This document shows positions 44,430-57,800 of a stretch of 64,000 nucleotides of DNA, piece after piece (position 1 is the stretch's first letter; each line of letters begins with the position of its first letter). A program made the translations under genes and the position numbers. Below the pieces are notes generated by a model, which ran no database searches, had not been told where the DNA came from, and saw nothing but the letters and a program-made list of their open reading frames with translations. Source of the DNA: Phialocephala subalpina (Eukaryota; Ascomycota; Leotiomycetes; Helotiales; Mollisiaceae); NCBI GenBank assembly GCA_900073065.1, contig FJOG01000010.1, forward strand, positions 863,310 to 927,309. Direction: 5' to 3'.

Positions 44430-47213
44430 TTGGCTTCGTCGTGTCCCTTTTCTTCCTCAAACGTCATACTTCTGTTCTATATTTGTACGACTTCTGCTAT
44501 TGTTTTAGTCTTCCCCGCACGGCGTGATCCCAGAACCAGGGTCTTGGTACAGGTGTTCGGGCTTGGGAGCTATGGCCATGATCTAGACGACACTCAAAAT
44601 GCCTCAAACGACTCCTCTGTTGACGATATCATCACGCCTGGGGAATCCGAAGATGAGGAGGCCGAGATATCGACTGCAGAACTACCACCACTCCAATATA
44701 CTCCGCTCGATGTCGCGACACAAGAAATGCGATTTCTAATACTCGCCCCTGGACCTGCTGATGGTCCTTTGACTTGCTCCATGTTGACAGAACCCCTCTC
44801 CAATTGTAAGCCCTATACATACGTCCTCAACACTCGTGGCAATCCCCTCGCTTGGCTGGGAATCAATATCGACGGGCACAAGAAATTCGTGACTAGAAAC
44901 ATCGCCATTTTCTTGATACACATCCAGTCAAGAGACGTCCCTCAACGATTATGGTTCCGAGATGTGTGCCTCAACCACCAGGATCCGGAGGAGAAAGCCC
45001 GATACTGGAATCAAGAATGGATGGATACTATGATTCATCACGCCGAGAAGGTCATCGACCTCAGCGAAGTGATGGCTGAGCAATGGGACAAAGGGAGATT
45101 GGAACGTCCTTTCCCTCCTACACCGAGAGCATGGAACGACTCTCGCGAGCCGAAAGAAACGAAACACCATCCTTGTCCTCTGTGGATGCAAAAGGGATGG
45201 GTTGACCCTCCTCCAGCTCACGAATACCTTCCTCTAGACTACGTATGTGACGAGTTCCGTCTCATTACTCTCTGGAAAGCAGAGAACTACGACGACCCAC
45301 TGAGAGCCTCACTTGCCTACTCGGTGATGCACGACAACGTCACCTACCACTGCCTGTCATATACATGGGGCCGCGACGAAGAACCAACCTACCCCATTCT
45401 CCTCAATGGACAAATGTTCAAAATCAGACAGAACCTCGATCTCGCTCTTCGTAAAATGCGGCACACCGTCAACAAGATCGCTGTCTGGATTGACGCCGTT
45501 TGTATCAATCAAAATGACGTTCTTGAATGCAACCGACAAATACCCCGCATGCTAGAAATTTACAACCAGCTGACGTCGTCGTCGGCTGGGCTGGAGAGAG
45601 CGATGAAGCTAGCGACACAGCAATAGACTTCCTTGAGGAGCTTAAATCTCCTAAACTGCAGCCAGATGGTGACGGAAATTGGGGTCCGTATAACCGCAAA
45701 GAAGGGGACGAATGGAAGATCACACCGATTCCTGACCTCCCGAGACGACTTGCTGCATTATATCGCTTCTTCCTCAGACCATACTTTCGCCGTATCTGGG
45801 TCATCCAAGAACTCGCAGTCGCTGCCTTACCTTCCCTGCTTTGTGGCAAGAAACAAGCAGCTTGGCGCAACCTAGATACGGCCACCTATCACCTCATCGA
45901 CATCCTTCATCGCTCTAACAAAATGCCAGCACAAATGATAGCCGCAGATCCAGCCCTGGCTTCCGTATCAGACCGAGAAATATCATTCATACGCCGCCTG
46001 TTCTACTTCCGACACCTCCGCTCCAAAAATGCAGACGACTTGTTCGGAAATAACTGGACTGGTATCAGAGATACATCGCCCGGTATTCTCGACGCCAGTA
46101 TGTATAAATCCCGCCCTGATTTTACCATTTCGTATAGAGTCGAGCTCCCGAAGAGCTCGGCCCCCCGACTCCTTCAGCATCCTTTGGAACCAATTACTAA
46201 CTTCTTGTAGTGGTTCTCGGCCGAGATTTCGAAAGCTCTTCTCCACACGACAAGATCTTTGCTCTTTTGAACTTGGCGCAAGACATTGAAGGCATCGAGT
46301 TCAAGCCTGACTACTCTAAGACTCTTTCACAAACATACCAAGATTTCGCAGTCGCGGTAGCAGATAAACCTCAAGTCTAGACATCATCTGCGCGGCAGAA
46401 CCCTCTGACCTTGACGCCCCTGCCTGGACAGCAGACTGGAACACCCCCTCCAAAGTCAGCTCTCTCATCCGTCACACCCACATTCCAAACGTCCACATGT
46501 CCGTCGTCCCCAACCTCTCCGGACCAATTTATTCCGCCAGCGGCCCCTCATCCCTCAACCTCATACCCCGCTTCTCCTTCTCCGGGCCCGTTCTCAAAGT
46601 CGCAGGCATAATCCTCGATACCGTGAAAATCGTACAGCAAAAAGCAGAAGGTGCTGCTCACGGCGATTTCATCAACGAATGGCTGTCCACAGCAGCCAAC
46701 GAAACCCAAACACCCGAAGAAAACGAGTTCGAAGAGCTCAACACACCATATATGCAAAAATTCTGGTCCATGCTAGCCGGCAACTCCACAGGCGTATGGT
46801 CCGTCGAACCCCTACCACGTGAAGAATGGCCTCCCGGCGTCCCTCCAGACCTCCCCACTTCACAATATCCCTTCCGCCCAGCATGCGTACAAGAAGATAA
46901 ATGCAAATACCGCATGCAAAATGCCTCCGCCGACGTCTTCAGTATCGTGACTCGCGGACGAGCTTTGATTATTACTGAGAACGGATTGATGGGTTTAGCA
47001 CCGCATTATGTAGAGGTGGGACAGAAGTTGGCGATTTTGAGTAGGTGTAGTGTCCCGGTACTCTTGGAGGAGAATGGGGATGGGACGTATGGATTTAGGG
47101 GAGCTTCTTTTGTGCAGGGGTGGATGGAGGGGGAGGTTTTGGAGGAGATGGGGTTGGATTGTGAGGAGGCTTGGGAGGTGCTTGATGAGGGTGGGAGGTT
47201 GAGGATTGTTTAG
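44430..47213 (+). pseudogene. HET-domain protein with two HET-like regions and two frameshifts
   Basis: The frame opening at 44430 (first in-frame ATG 44727; true start unclear) encodes first a degenerate HET-like region (MRFLILAPGPADGPLTCSML ... RLWFRDVCLNHQDPEEKAR ... AEKVIDL) and then a standard one (YHCLSYTWGRDEEPTYPILL, then VWIDAVCINQNDVLECNRQI). At about 45574 coding shifts to a second frame (VVVGWAGESDEASDTAIDFL, then RRIWVIQELAVAALPSLLCG), equal to loss of one base. A 113-bp intron (46098-46210, GTATGT donor) joins in phase to HDKIFALLNLAQDIEGIEF. At about 46375 another one-base loss leads to TAG 46378-46380 in the old frame, while the new frame runs to TAG at 47211-47213 with the usual HET C-terminal block (ENGLMGLAPHYVEVGQKLAI, GASFVQGWMEGEV). 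Neither shift can be explained by splicing. The function would be non-self recognition; as read, the gene is broken. Confidence 0.8.
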
Positions 47214-49689
47214 GTCTGACATATTATAAATCATGGAAGAAGTGGGCGATGGTGGCAAGAGGATGTCTGGACACTTTCTAAATCGTAATGTTGGAGCTGC
47301 AGGGTTGGCGAATGAGCAGTCCAATTGTGTTCGCAGAACCTTGACATTGAGAATTGAAGGCATTTTCAGTAAGATAAACAGTAGAAGAAGAAGGCACGAA
47401 ATGCGGAGGCACGATACCAGTAAGAAAGCTTCAATGCCAATACAGACAAGTTGGATTGAATTGAGCCGAGGGATTGGACCAACATAGCTGCCTAGTCGGG
47501 AAATATAGATATCTTCCTCCTCATTCGCACATCCCCCCATCCCCACATCGTAATCCGGATACTGTCAGGATGTCCTCCACACATCTCCCACAAGAGAGTT
47601 CGAAAGTAAAAACAAAGCCCAATTCATCACACTCATCACGAAATGGCTTCTCTCCTCCACACATTTGCAGCGATTGCTAGTGTGGTACTTTTTAACAAAA
47701 CTGTCAATCTGCATGCCGTTCACTCAAAACTCTGGCATTGCAAGCATCGCACCAACACACGGAAACAACGCGCTTCGAGAGACTTCCACGATACTGGTTC
47801 GCAGAGAGGCATGTCTCCCATCCCTTTCCGGCAAGGACGTAGTTTCATTTAATTTCAGTGACACAGACGATAGTCACATAATTGAAATTCCTGAGGCAAG
47901 CATGTAGCGGACCTGCACCCACACACATCTCACGGATGAGATGTGCCTGGGGATTGAGACGTTGACTGGGTTCTGGTTCATCAGAAGCGCGCAATGGGGA
48001 AGGCCAGGACCAGCGCCGCCAGAGGATGCAGAGGTATTCAAAGCATTCGGTCGCATGGGGGTCCCCCGAACGACGTTGCGCGGGCAAGAATTACCTGCTC
48101 ATGGAAAGCTCGCCAGCTGGAGCACGTTCTTGCGAGTGCTGTTCAGGATGCGGAGCTAAATTTCTCGCTGTGCTCGACGCCGACCTGGATTCATTACTTG
48201 TACCAACTGCTGTGTTTAACATCGGCCACCAAAGAATTGATAATCCAGAGAGTGTTGTGGGTCAAATTGCGAACCATATTCTTCGAGAACGATGTCTGGC
48301 AGCACCGCAGGACATTTGAAATCTTCAAGTGGACTTACTGGCTTACCAAGCCAGACTGGGTGGCGGAATATGACAAGAGGTCTCGATTGTTCATTTCGAC
48401 AGAGCGTACTCGGGTCAGCTACTTGTTGGGAATATATGTGCTTGGGATGACGGCGTGTCCAGAGTATGGAGTCGCGGCATTCCACGAGAGACAACAGGGC
48501 CCGCGATGGACACGCGGGTTGCTTGAGATATGACAAAACCTCTTCCCGCTCTCGATATTGACGTCGCATTGGAGAATAAGCTTCGAAGGATAGCTAATGG
48601 CTGAGACGAGCCTTAACCTTATGCGGACAGCGCGGCTGGTCCTGGATGGCAGAGCGTCTTCAAACAGAGCTCTCTAGGGAAACTCATTGGATGTTACGTC
48701 CTCGTACAATATAATTGCTATGTTGTGTATGCCACAGTTCATATATCTGCATATGCCCATATCCTCCGACTAGTGCCTTTCAAATGCAAAGCACCGTAGC
48801 CAAATGCTATGCATCCGTAGCACCTATTGAACCGGATGTAATTATAGAAGGGTCGTAAGAAAATCTCATTACAACCGTATGAGCTGCTTCGACGAGATAG
48901 AGGGGAGGTAGAATAGTCGGAGGGGAGGGCGGTAGTTTCGATTGAGGATCCGTCGTCGTTTGGTCGGAGTGTGAGGGAGGAAGGAGTAGAATAGGAGGGC
49001 AATGCGGTGCTCTGCGGTCTAGGAAACGAACTCTTCAGTCAATTGGTTGCCGTAAGTGAGGATATAGCAGCTTGTAGTTAGAAGATGGATGCTGGCAGAT
49101 GCGGTGGAGGCTTGAAGTGATGTCGCCTCGCCCTCGCGTCTCGAAATAGGGAATTGGCGCTAAGATTTAGCGTGTCAGGCATCGCCAATTTCAACTCACT
49201 GCTATCAACCAGTAACTCTCCTTACTATCATCTTTTCAAGTCATGCCGAAGAAAGATCGTAAGGCTTATGCAGCAATCCGCCCGTAGCCTATCACTGGAT
49301 CAAACAAAAAGCTCGAATCAGCGCTACATTCCGTGCGGTACCCGTTCCAATGGGCCCCGTGGAGCAGGCCAATTGACGACAATCGACAGCTCGCTTTGCA
49401 GATTGAGTATGCCTTGGGCAAGAGCCCACCAAGGTGCCGGGTTGTGTGGTGGTTGAACGCCATGTGTAGTAAGCTAATACCATCTGCGCGTTCTATAATG
49501 TGCCATTACCAGCAATGACGAAGCTGCGTCAATGGCCACCACACCTCTCTTTTTTCTTCCTTTTCTTCTTCAAAGAGCATTTCCCCAGCTGCATCGTGAG
49601 GTCAGTACATCCAGCAGTATTCAGTTTGCTTCTCAATGCCGTGATCATGAGGTATGCGATTTCATCCTAGTGATGTCCCATGAACGCTG
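47214..49689. other. Intergenic region with possible decayed small genes
   Basis: About 2.5 kb. From ATG 47643 a short hydrophobic start (MASLLHTFAAIASVVLF) resembles a signal peptide but continues in a poor frame; an overlapping frame carries IAPTHGNNALRETSTILVRR, so a frameshifted secreted protein is possible. A 179-codon frame at 47994-48533 includes aromatic-rich helices (FEIFKWTYWLTKPDWVAEYD) but has no supporting motif or intron. I do not call either as a gene. Confidence 0.35.
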
Positions 49690-52600
49690 ATGAAATGCAG
49701 TTCCGCGCCCCACCCACGTCCACTATCTTCACTGCCATCCTCTGAGAGGACACGGACAACTTTCTTAGAAGCCCGAGATTCGTTCCTAGAACTGGTCCCT
49801 GAAGCTGAGAAGGCACAATTCCTAGAATGCAATGACTCAACCGCACTTCTCAACGGTGTTAAAGCACTATTGAAGCAAAGCCCAGGCCAGGCGTATCAAC
49901 TGTCCCACCATTGCCTAGACAAAGTCGCCAGTTTCTCTCACAAACTTGAGCATTACTTTGAAGTTGTTGGAATTCTAGTCTCATCCAATCCTCAATTCGG
50001 TGCCATTGCTTGGGGCGCCATTCGATTCATTCTGAAGGTTCGTGCCCCTTTTCATTCATCTGCGACATGTTATTGATACCTCAATAGCTAGCGAGTAACT
50101 ACACGACATTCTTCGAGAGAGTCATAGCCCTCATAGATTGTTTGAGGATTTCATTTAATCAGTACGAGTATATCTCAGAAGTTTTAAAAAGGAGCTTCAC
50201 TAGGGCTGTGGCGGATGACCGTAGCCTCGCCAGAGTCGAGGCTGCGTTGCGCAATGTCTACACAGATCTGTTCGATTTCTTCCTCAGAGTGGCAAATATA
50301 TTCAAGAGAAGGGATGGATGTCAGTATTTCAACTCCATGGAATCGATTATAATACTCACCTCTACCAGCGTCGAGGAACAGGGCTTTGGTCATTGGAAAA
50401 CTTGCCTGGAAGCCGTTTGACGTTAGATTTGATGACATTCTTCAGAGTCTGGAGAAACATCGGGAGACGATTTGCCTTGAATTGCATATTGCAGAGATGG
50501 AAAAGGAGAGCGAAGAAAGAACCAAGGATCAACAAGAATGGGTCGAAGCACAGAAGTACCGCACCGGTAAGCGTTCCGTCCTCAAGGTCCTTGATGACCT
50601 TCGATACCGCAAGGTTTTCCAAAATGGTTCGCCTCTAACGTGATCCTAGAACACACCATTGAGCGCATCGATTCATGGTTGAATCCGACTGATTCTTACG
50701 AATGGTTTGAGAAAGCTCGCAAGGCTCGTATGCCTGACACGGGACATTGGCTGTTCACAGAGCAAAAGTACATCGATTGGTTGAAAGAGGAGTCAAGTAT
50801 TCCTTCCCAACAATTATTATGGGTAAATGGTCAGGAATGTATACCGTACTTCACGATAAAGACAACTGATTTGACACAGGGAAACCCGGTTGCGGAAAGA
50901 CTGTGCTGGCAGCAATGGCAGTCGAAAGCCAAAGATCAAATCCATCCGAGAACGACAACCGGGGAGTGTGTTGTTGTTACTTCTTCAATCAACTTGGTTC
51001 TACTGCCAATAGTGTTGCGAGCGCATACCGAGAAATTCTCAGCCAAATATTGCATCAACGAAAGTCAGATGTCTTGATGCTTGAGCACTTCACTTTCTTC
51101 ATGGCATCTGCATATACATCACGAACCGCACTGCCTGTCGATCTCCTTGCGCTCTTGATCCTATGCTTAGGGGCGTTAACATCGGCGACCATTATCCTCG
51201 ATGGCTTTGATGAATGCGATGACGTGGATGAACTTCATCAATGTCTCGCGGAACTCACAGCAAGGACTCCGACTAAAATCCTCATTTTGAGTCGGCCTAA
51301 TGTTGCTGTCCTCCGAGAAACCATCGAAGAAGAACAAACACTTTGTGTTTCCAGCGGTCGCTTGGAACATGACATCAGACTTTACTTCAAACATCGGCTT
51401 AAAACGTTGCGTCGGAAATTACCCCTCTCTTGCGACATGTTCGCGGTCACTGAACACTTGGTCCGCGTGTGTGATGGCATGTTTCTCTGGGCACGGCTCA
51501 CCGTCCATTATCTTTCAAGCCCGGCTCTGACACCCTCGGAACGCTTGGAGACGATCTGGAAAATACAGCTCCCTGAAGGCCTAGATGCAATGTACGAGCG
51601 AATTTTTCTCCTCTTATCAAAGGCCTACGAAGCTGAGAAAGACCTTACGAAACGGGTGTTCATGTGGCTAAGCTACGCGAGGGAGACGCTCACTCCTTCA
51701 CAACTCCACGCCGCGATAGCTGTTTCTTCGTACCCTGATGAGCATTCTGAAGTCCTCATGGATTACGAAAGCGCTATCATTCTATGCTGTGGTGGGTTGG
51801 TCGAGCTTCACAGAGAAAAGTCTTACAAATTCATACACCTCTCTGTCAAGGAATTCCTTCAATCCCAAAGCAATGTGGTTGCCGAGTTTGCTAAGAGTTC
51901 GGAGCAAAGTGCGCTTGACATAGCTGTAGCCTGCTTGAGATACTTGGCTATGAAAGTTCCTAAAGGACCCCTCTCAGGACAACTTGGACATGCTGCCTCT
52001 CGAAACCAAGTTACACAAAATATACCATTTCTTCCATATGCGGCAAAGTACTGGCCCTTGCATGCCCATAAGTCGATCACTTACAATACTGGTCATTCCC
52101 ACGATGCTGGAGTTTATGACCCGGTCGATCTACTGTCCCATATTGATGGATTTTTGAAGTCCAAATTGGAGATCATGACTTGGATAGAGGCTGTGTATCT
52201 TTTTGAGTCTACGGAGAGTTCCTTTGGTCAACTAGAATGGTGGGCGAAGTTTGGCTGCCAAGAGAGATTCAAATGGACGAATCGGAAACTGTTTCACGTT
52301 TCAAGTGAAGCATTGGAATTATGTCGGGATCTTGGTATGCTGAGATCAGCGTGGCACAAAGAGCTCGCAGCAACCCCCCAAGAGATTTGGGGTGATGTCA
52401 CTGCGTTTACGAAAAGCCGATTTCTTCAACCAACGAAAGCAACAGAGGTTAACAGTCTCGCTTCTTTGAGCCCATGGAAAGATGCCGTGAGCACCTCGCC
52501 TCTTTGCAAAATCTCTCAAACATCGTTGAACGGAGCCAGGTTGGCGGTCCTTAGTGTATGGCCTTCCAAGTAAGCATAAGTACTCTCTCATGGGATGAAC

Positions 52601-53958
52601 AACAATAACAGGCGAAAGAAAATTCGATGCTGTCAGAAACAGTCAAATACACTACAATCTTCTCGATGAAATCTGCTCGGGTTGGATAGCAACATACGAA
52701 GTCTGGCACATTCGGCGTCAGCTTCGCCGAATATATCGTTTCATAATTTCGATCGATGATACTCAGACATTGGCACAAATCCGATGCAATTTACATCCAG
52801 ATTTCGATGGCTCATTGTCAAAAATACAGTTCCCAACGACCATCAGCGCCAACGTGGAAATTTTCGCCATTTTGAGAACCATATACGTTGTCAACAATGC
52901 GGTACCCAAACCTACAATTACTCACGTAAACCTACCATTAGAATTCGCACCCGAGTTGAGGTGGAGATGGCCTGGACCAGGAGCGCCTCCTTACCATAAC
53001 AAACTCCCCAAACAAGAATACCTCGTCCGAATCTGCCCAACAGGGAAATATATTTGCTTTCAGGGATTCACTGAAATAGTTATCTTCCTCCTCTCAAGAA
53101 GGGGCCGACATCCAAAAATTTCCCTCTCATCCTGCATTCCGAATACTTCAATCCGAGATCTCTTTTGCATGCACGAACACCTCCCTCTACTGGCTTTTGC
53201 AGAAGAATCGGCCATAAAGATCTGGAATTGGCAAGGAGGTATGCAAACATCACTTACTGTTAGAAGAGAATACGCTAACTGACTGTTGCGTTCCAGCTTC
53301 CAATGTGAGGACCCTTAAGAAAGAAGAATACATAGGTCTCCTCATCAAAAGGATCAGCTTCTCCAGATCTGGAGAAGAACTTGTTATTACCGACTTCGAG
53401 AGCGATTTCCCTGAAGTCATATCCCTCAAATCCCAGGGCATGTTTCAGGCTCTACAGGAAACAGACTCGAAATCCGAGAAATCACCTTCGTCAACAGTTC
53501 TAAGTACCCGCTCACCTGGAGTATTGACCGAGACCAATGGATCAATATCAGGAGAGACCCTCATACAAGTTTTACAAACCGAAGATTCCATTTCGCTCAA
53601 CTATCAATCGTACGAAGGGACCACAACCGACCTGAAGCTGCTGAGCCTGCCGCATTGGAAGCATTTGTCGGACTACAATGCCACCGTAATCAATCCGCAG
53701 ACGAGGGAAGAGAAGATCACCATCATTCTCGGTGTGGCTGCCGATCCGTTCTATGAGTTATCTGACAATGCCCGAGAGCAACGATCGCTTTTGCCGCTGC
53801 ATGTGCAGAAGGATCAGAGGGCTTTGTCGGCCGGTCTGAGACGCAAGGCCAATATTGCGGATTTGAGGTCCGAGCACAGGCATTTGCACGAGGCCGAGGG
53901 CCAGGCAAGCTTGAAAGAAGACTTCAAGAACGATCAGGCGGAAATCAATCACGGGTGA
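49690..53958 (+). CDS. NACHT-domain STAND NTPase (fungal NLR-like), 7 exons, 1309 aa
   Basis: Exons 49690-50037, 50088-50319, 50369-50566, 50650-50829, 50880-52569, 52619-53238 and 53297-53958; 1310 codons with the stop, all junctions in phase. The N-terminus (residues 1-190; FGAIAWGAIRFILKLASNYT) looks like the DUF7708-type domain common before fungal NACHT modules. Walker A is GKPGCGKTVL at about 320, made by the exon 4/5 join; Walker B is ATIILDGFDECDD near 425, followed by the sensor-like KILILSRPN. Next come the LPEGLDAMYERIFLLLSKAY block and a winged-helix-like part, then YKFIHLSVKEFLQSQ, as usual after NACHT. The C-terminal 450 residues carry no clear ankyrin or WD repeats, only scattered WNW and RLAVLSVW fragments, so the sensor domain is unusual or degenerate. 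Such proteins act in heterokaryon incompatibility and immunity-like responses. An alternative start at ATG 49650 with a 49-bp intron is in phase and changes only the first residues. Confidence 0.85.
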
Positions 53959-54800
53959 ACGAATAATCAGGACGTCTTCCTTCTCTGCACAATGATCGGC
54001 GAGTGTGCCTTGCTCAGATAGCGCTTCATAGCACGTGATCCTGAACTCTGTCTCTTGATCAGAGAATCACCTCGTACCTAGGGATCACAATCTCAACCTG
54101 ACATATACTATTCCTTCTCTACATATTACAAGTCAATCCCTCAATCTCTGTCAAGCTTTGTGTCAAAAACGTCACGTTGTTCACGAGAGTATGAGAGAAA
54201 CGCAGTAACCAAAGTGGGACTCGGTCCTCCTCACCGACATTTCGCTGCACACTGTTCGAAGCACGGTATAAATCTAAATAACCAGATTTTGAGCGCCTTC
54301 GGGCACTGAATTCCCTGCGTAGGTTACAACGGGCAAACAGTTACACAACACAGGACGTTATGATATCAAGACATGCATTGTTATGATTGAATTATGAACA
54401 CCAAATGAAAAAAAACATTAGCTGGAGCATCATCAACTGCTCCAGTGAAGTTTTGCCACCCAGTGTAATGCCTTCTTCTTGTCCTCATCTCATTTGTTCA
54501 GATTTTCTTGTCTTTTTGTGCCTCACTTTCTTTTCTTTGCGTCGAAGACATCCAAGGTCTGGTCCGCTGGTTCTCTCGTCCACCAAGTTCACGATGGCTT
54601 TCAGGGGCCGCCCCGCAGGTTTAGCGAGTAGCGAGCTTCTTCAGGGGTCTCGAGCAACACGTGAGTCGTTCCCTTTTCACATTGCGCATTCCCATAGACG
54701 GCCGAACCATAAAACCTCATGTGCCTTCCCAATATCGCGCATCAGCTGTCGTTCTCGTTGTGGCGACGGGTTGTCAGCTATACTACATCCGTCATTATTA
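53959..54800. other. Intergenic, no supported gene
   Basis: About 840 bp after the NACHT gene and before the repeat array. A long frame at 54387-54920 lacks motifs and overlaps the array start. Confidence 0.4.
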
Positions 54801-54829
54801 CAAAGCCCAACCTCCGCATTAGTCAAGAT

Positions 54830-57800
54830 TCGCGCGCATGCAATATTACCCCACCTAAGATCTCAGACCTCTCATCACTCCATTGAGTCCATTCACGTCG
54901 ACCCCACCAAGCATATGTAGCAGAGCTATTATTAAACCTGCCTTGTATGGACCGTCTTTTAATTTATTCTGCAGATTCGCGATCCGCAACTTACCAGATT
55001 CTTTCGGGAGGTCTGAGAAAAAGGTTCAGAGGAAATGCTTTACCGCGCCATGTGCGAGGTCCCAACAGGTCGAAAATCAACGTACGTACAAACCCAAAGC
55101 ATAAATCAGCTTCCTATTGCCGCTCACTCCTTACCTTTGCGTTAATATAACATATACTACAAAATTAAGACGTGCAACAGAAAGTTTTTGATCCTCTTCT
55201 GAACAGAAACTCAGCTCTTACTAAGTTTTCGCAACTCTTGACAGCGCCGAGCACAGAACTCTTTGACCTACCGCTTTCTTGAATGTCTGGGAAAGAGTCA
55301 GACGATCTGGGAGTTAATATATCCTGCAGATATGAGACGTGCGACAAAAGAGAATTCCTTCACATCACCTCAGCACACGCCGCGCTTCTCAGCCGCTGCC
55401 AGGTTTGCCATTCGAGGTATTCAATACTGTCCCAACTACTTCAAAGCTCCTCCAGTATGCTCCTACTACTCCAGGAGTAGCTGCCATCGTGATCCGCGAC
55501 ATAATCTCAAAATGTCGTCAAGTGTCCTATCCATGTGGCCATTTCAACCTCCCCAACCTCTCTTCCCCTCAAATCCACAATAGAACCTACGATATGCATC
55601 ATGAGCTTTTTGATATTCTCGAAACTCTTCCGAAAAGCTCTTCATTCCGATTTAGGCGCTAAAAGAGCGATTCGCAACAAACTCACTCTCAAGTGTTTGA
55701 CTGGTCATCGCCCACTTCGCGCCCAGCTAGCCGCCATCGCCAGCATCATGTCCGACACCGCTTTTGTTCTTGCAGCATGCTCTCCATCAGCAAGTAAGTG
55801 TCATATTGTCAGCTATAACCCGACCAGGACCGTCAGGCGCCGCGAAGAAATCGGTAGCAAAATGTCTTCGGCGACCTCAGTGGTGTGGGGTCAGTCTGCC
55901 GCCACGAACAGATGGCCTTACCGCCATGAACCACTAGAAAACGGACCCAAATTATCACTGCGCATTGAAACTACTACATACCAGTACGCGGATATGATTT
56001 TGAGATGTATAGTAATAAGTTGTGCAGAATCGCGAAGTGCAACAGAGGGCGCTCGACCTCTCACGATCTCGCCAAAGCGCAGAACTTCCCACAACAACAC
56101 TTCAAAGCGCTTCTTCCGTCGCCACTCCGATGCACCTGAAAGTTCAACGGTATATTGGTAAATCCCACATGTATATTAATTCGTGCTGCAGAAGTGCGGC
56201 ATGCAATAGCACATTTATCCTCGTCTTCCGGCGCAAACACATTCGCAGCATCAACATCGATCGTTTCGCACAACCACATCGTCGTATAGCTTTTTCTGGA
56301 TCTTCGCTCCAGCAAAATAAAGTACCACCATCTGGCAAGTTTGGACCAATCTACATGAGACGAACAATCCTCTCAAGTTGAGAAGAATGCTGGTTCCAAA
56401 AGCGTACCAGGCTAACGATGCCTCCCTTCAGCCACCAAACATGTTCAATGTTGCCACACATCATAGCTTCCAGTCAGTATACTTCTATACCCAAGCATCA
56501 AAACATAGTAATCACATCATGTAGAACTGCGATTCGCAACAAGAGCTCCTCCTTTTGCTTCCAGCCTCCCAATATATCACCATCCCTCAACCACCCAACC
56601 CCTCCTTCACACAACGACTTCGTTTTAAGAATCCGAAACATATATGAGATCAAGTACTGAGCCCCTGCGACTTACGACAGAATATATTTCAAGCTTCGCG
56701 GAGCCATAGGCCGAAGACCACGTCGGCGGCTCCGTTCAGGCCGTGTGACGGGCGGCTGGTCACCAGCCGTTGATAACTCAATGTCGACGTCAGACCGCCA
56801 TCGCCATTTCTTCTGCTATCAAACATTCATGTGTATCAATTTGAGTTGCATTTCTTCGAACTGCAACAATCCAGAATTTCTGTTTATCGTTTCCAGATTC
56901 GGTGCGGAGGTGCCATCCTCTTCCAAGCCGACCTTCTCAACCTCTCAACACTTCAACGCTGTCACCGCCACAGCACAGTACTTTTTGTACACTATCATTC
57001 AAGATGTATAGTAATATTTCATGCATATCTACGGGGCACAACAAGACTTCTTTCATTCTCTGCTTTTCCACGATTCGGTGCGGAAGCGCCGCTCGACGGA
57101 CCCTTCCAACTCACAATATTTGAACGATGCCAGCCTCATAGGAGCGCAACATCTGGATTTTATTTCTTATGATGTATATTAATACTCTCTGTATCGCTAC
57201 GATTCTCAGAAGATCACCGAAATCCATTTTCTAACGCGATGAACTTGAGTTTGGTTACCATCACGTACATCTATATCACCAGCCACATATTTCTTCCCCG
57301 CCTCACCACAAAACCCTTTATTCTGTTTCTTATACTCCTTTATGATATTTTAAGCATATTAATACTTAATGCATATATGCGATGTGCAGCATGGCCTTGC
57401 TTCAAGTCTTGAAGTCTTCAAAATTATTTTGGTGCTGGTAAGAACGGGATGCCCGTCTCACGTACTTCGTGCATCGCCAACCACCTGCACAGTAACGCTC
57501 CCAAATTGATCTCTTATACTTCTGTATACTATGTCAGAAGTATAGTAATAATTCTTGCATATCTGCGATGTGCAAAATTCTGTCCAAGTCGCATCAACAT
57601 TCAAATATCCGCATCATCCTCCTCGCGTGACATCAAAATCTGCCTTATTGCTAGCCGCGTATTTCTCCTTCCACGATAGGACATCATAATGCATCTCTTA
57701 TGCTCGAATACGATCTTCTATAAGCTAGTGGCGTCATCGGCAGCGACGTGCAACAGTTCCTCTAGGCTTCGAAAGTGTTCGCATTTGTTAGTAACGTGAC

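Noticed and set aside
47994..48533. 179-codon plus-strand frame
   Set aside because: Some ordered-looking segments, but overlapping frames look equally plausible and none has motifs; left as a note only.
54387..54920. 177-codon plus-strand frame
   Set aside because: Runs into the repeat array and has no protein-like features.
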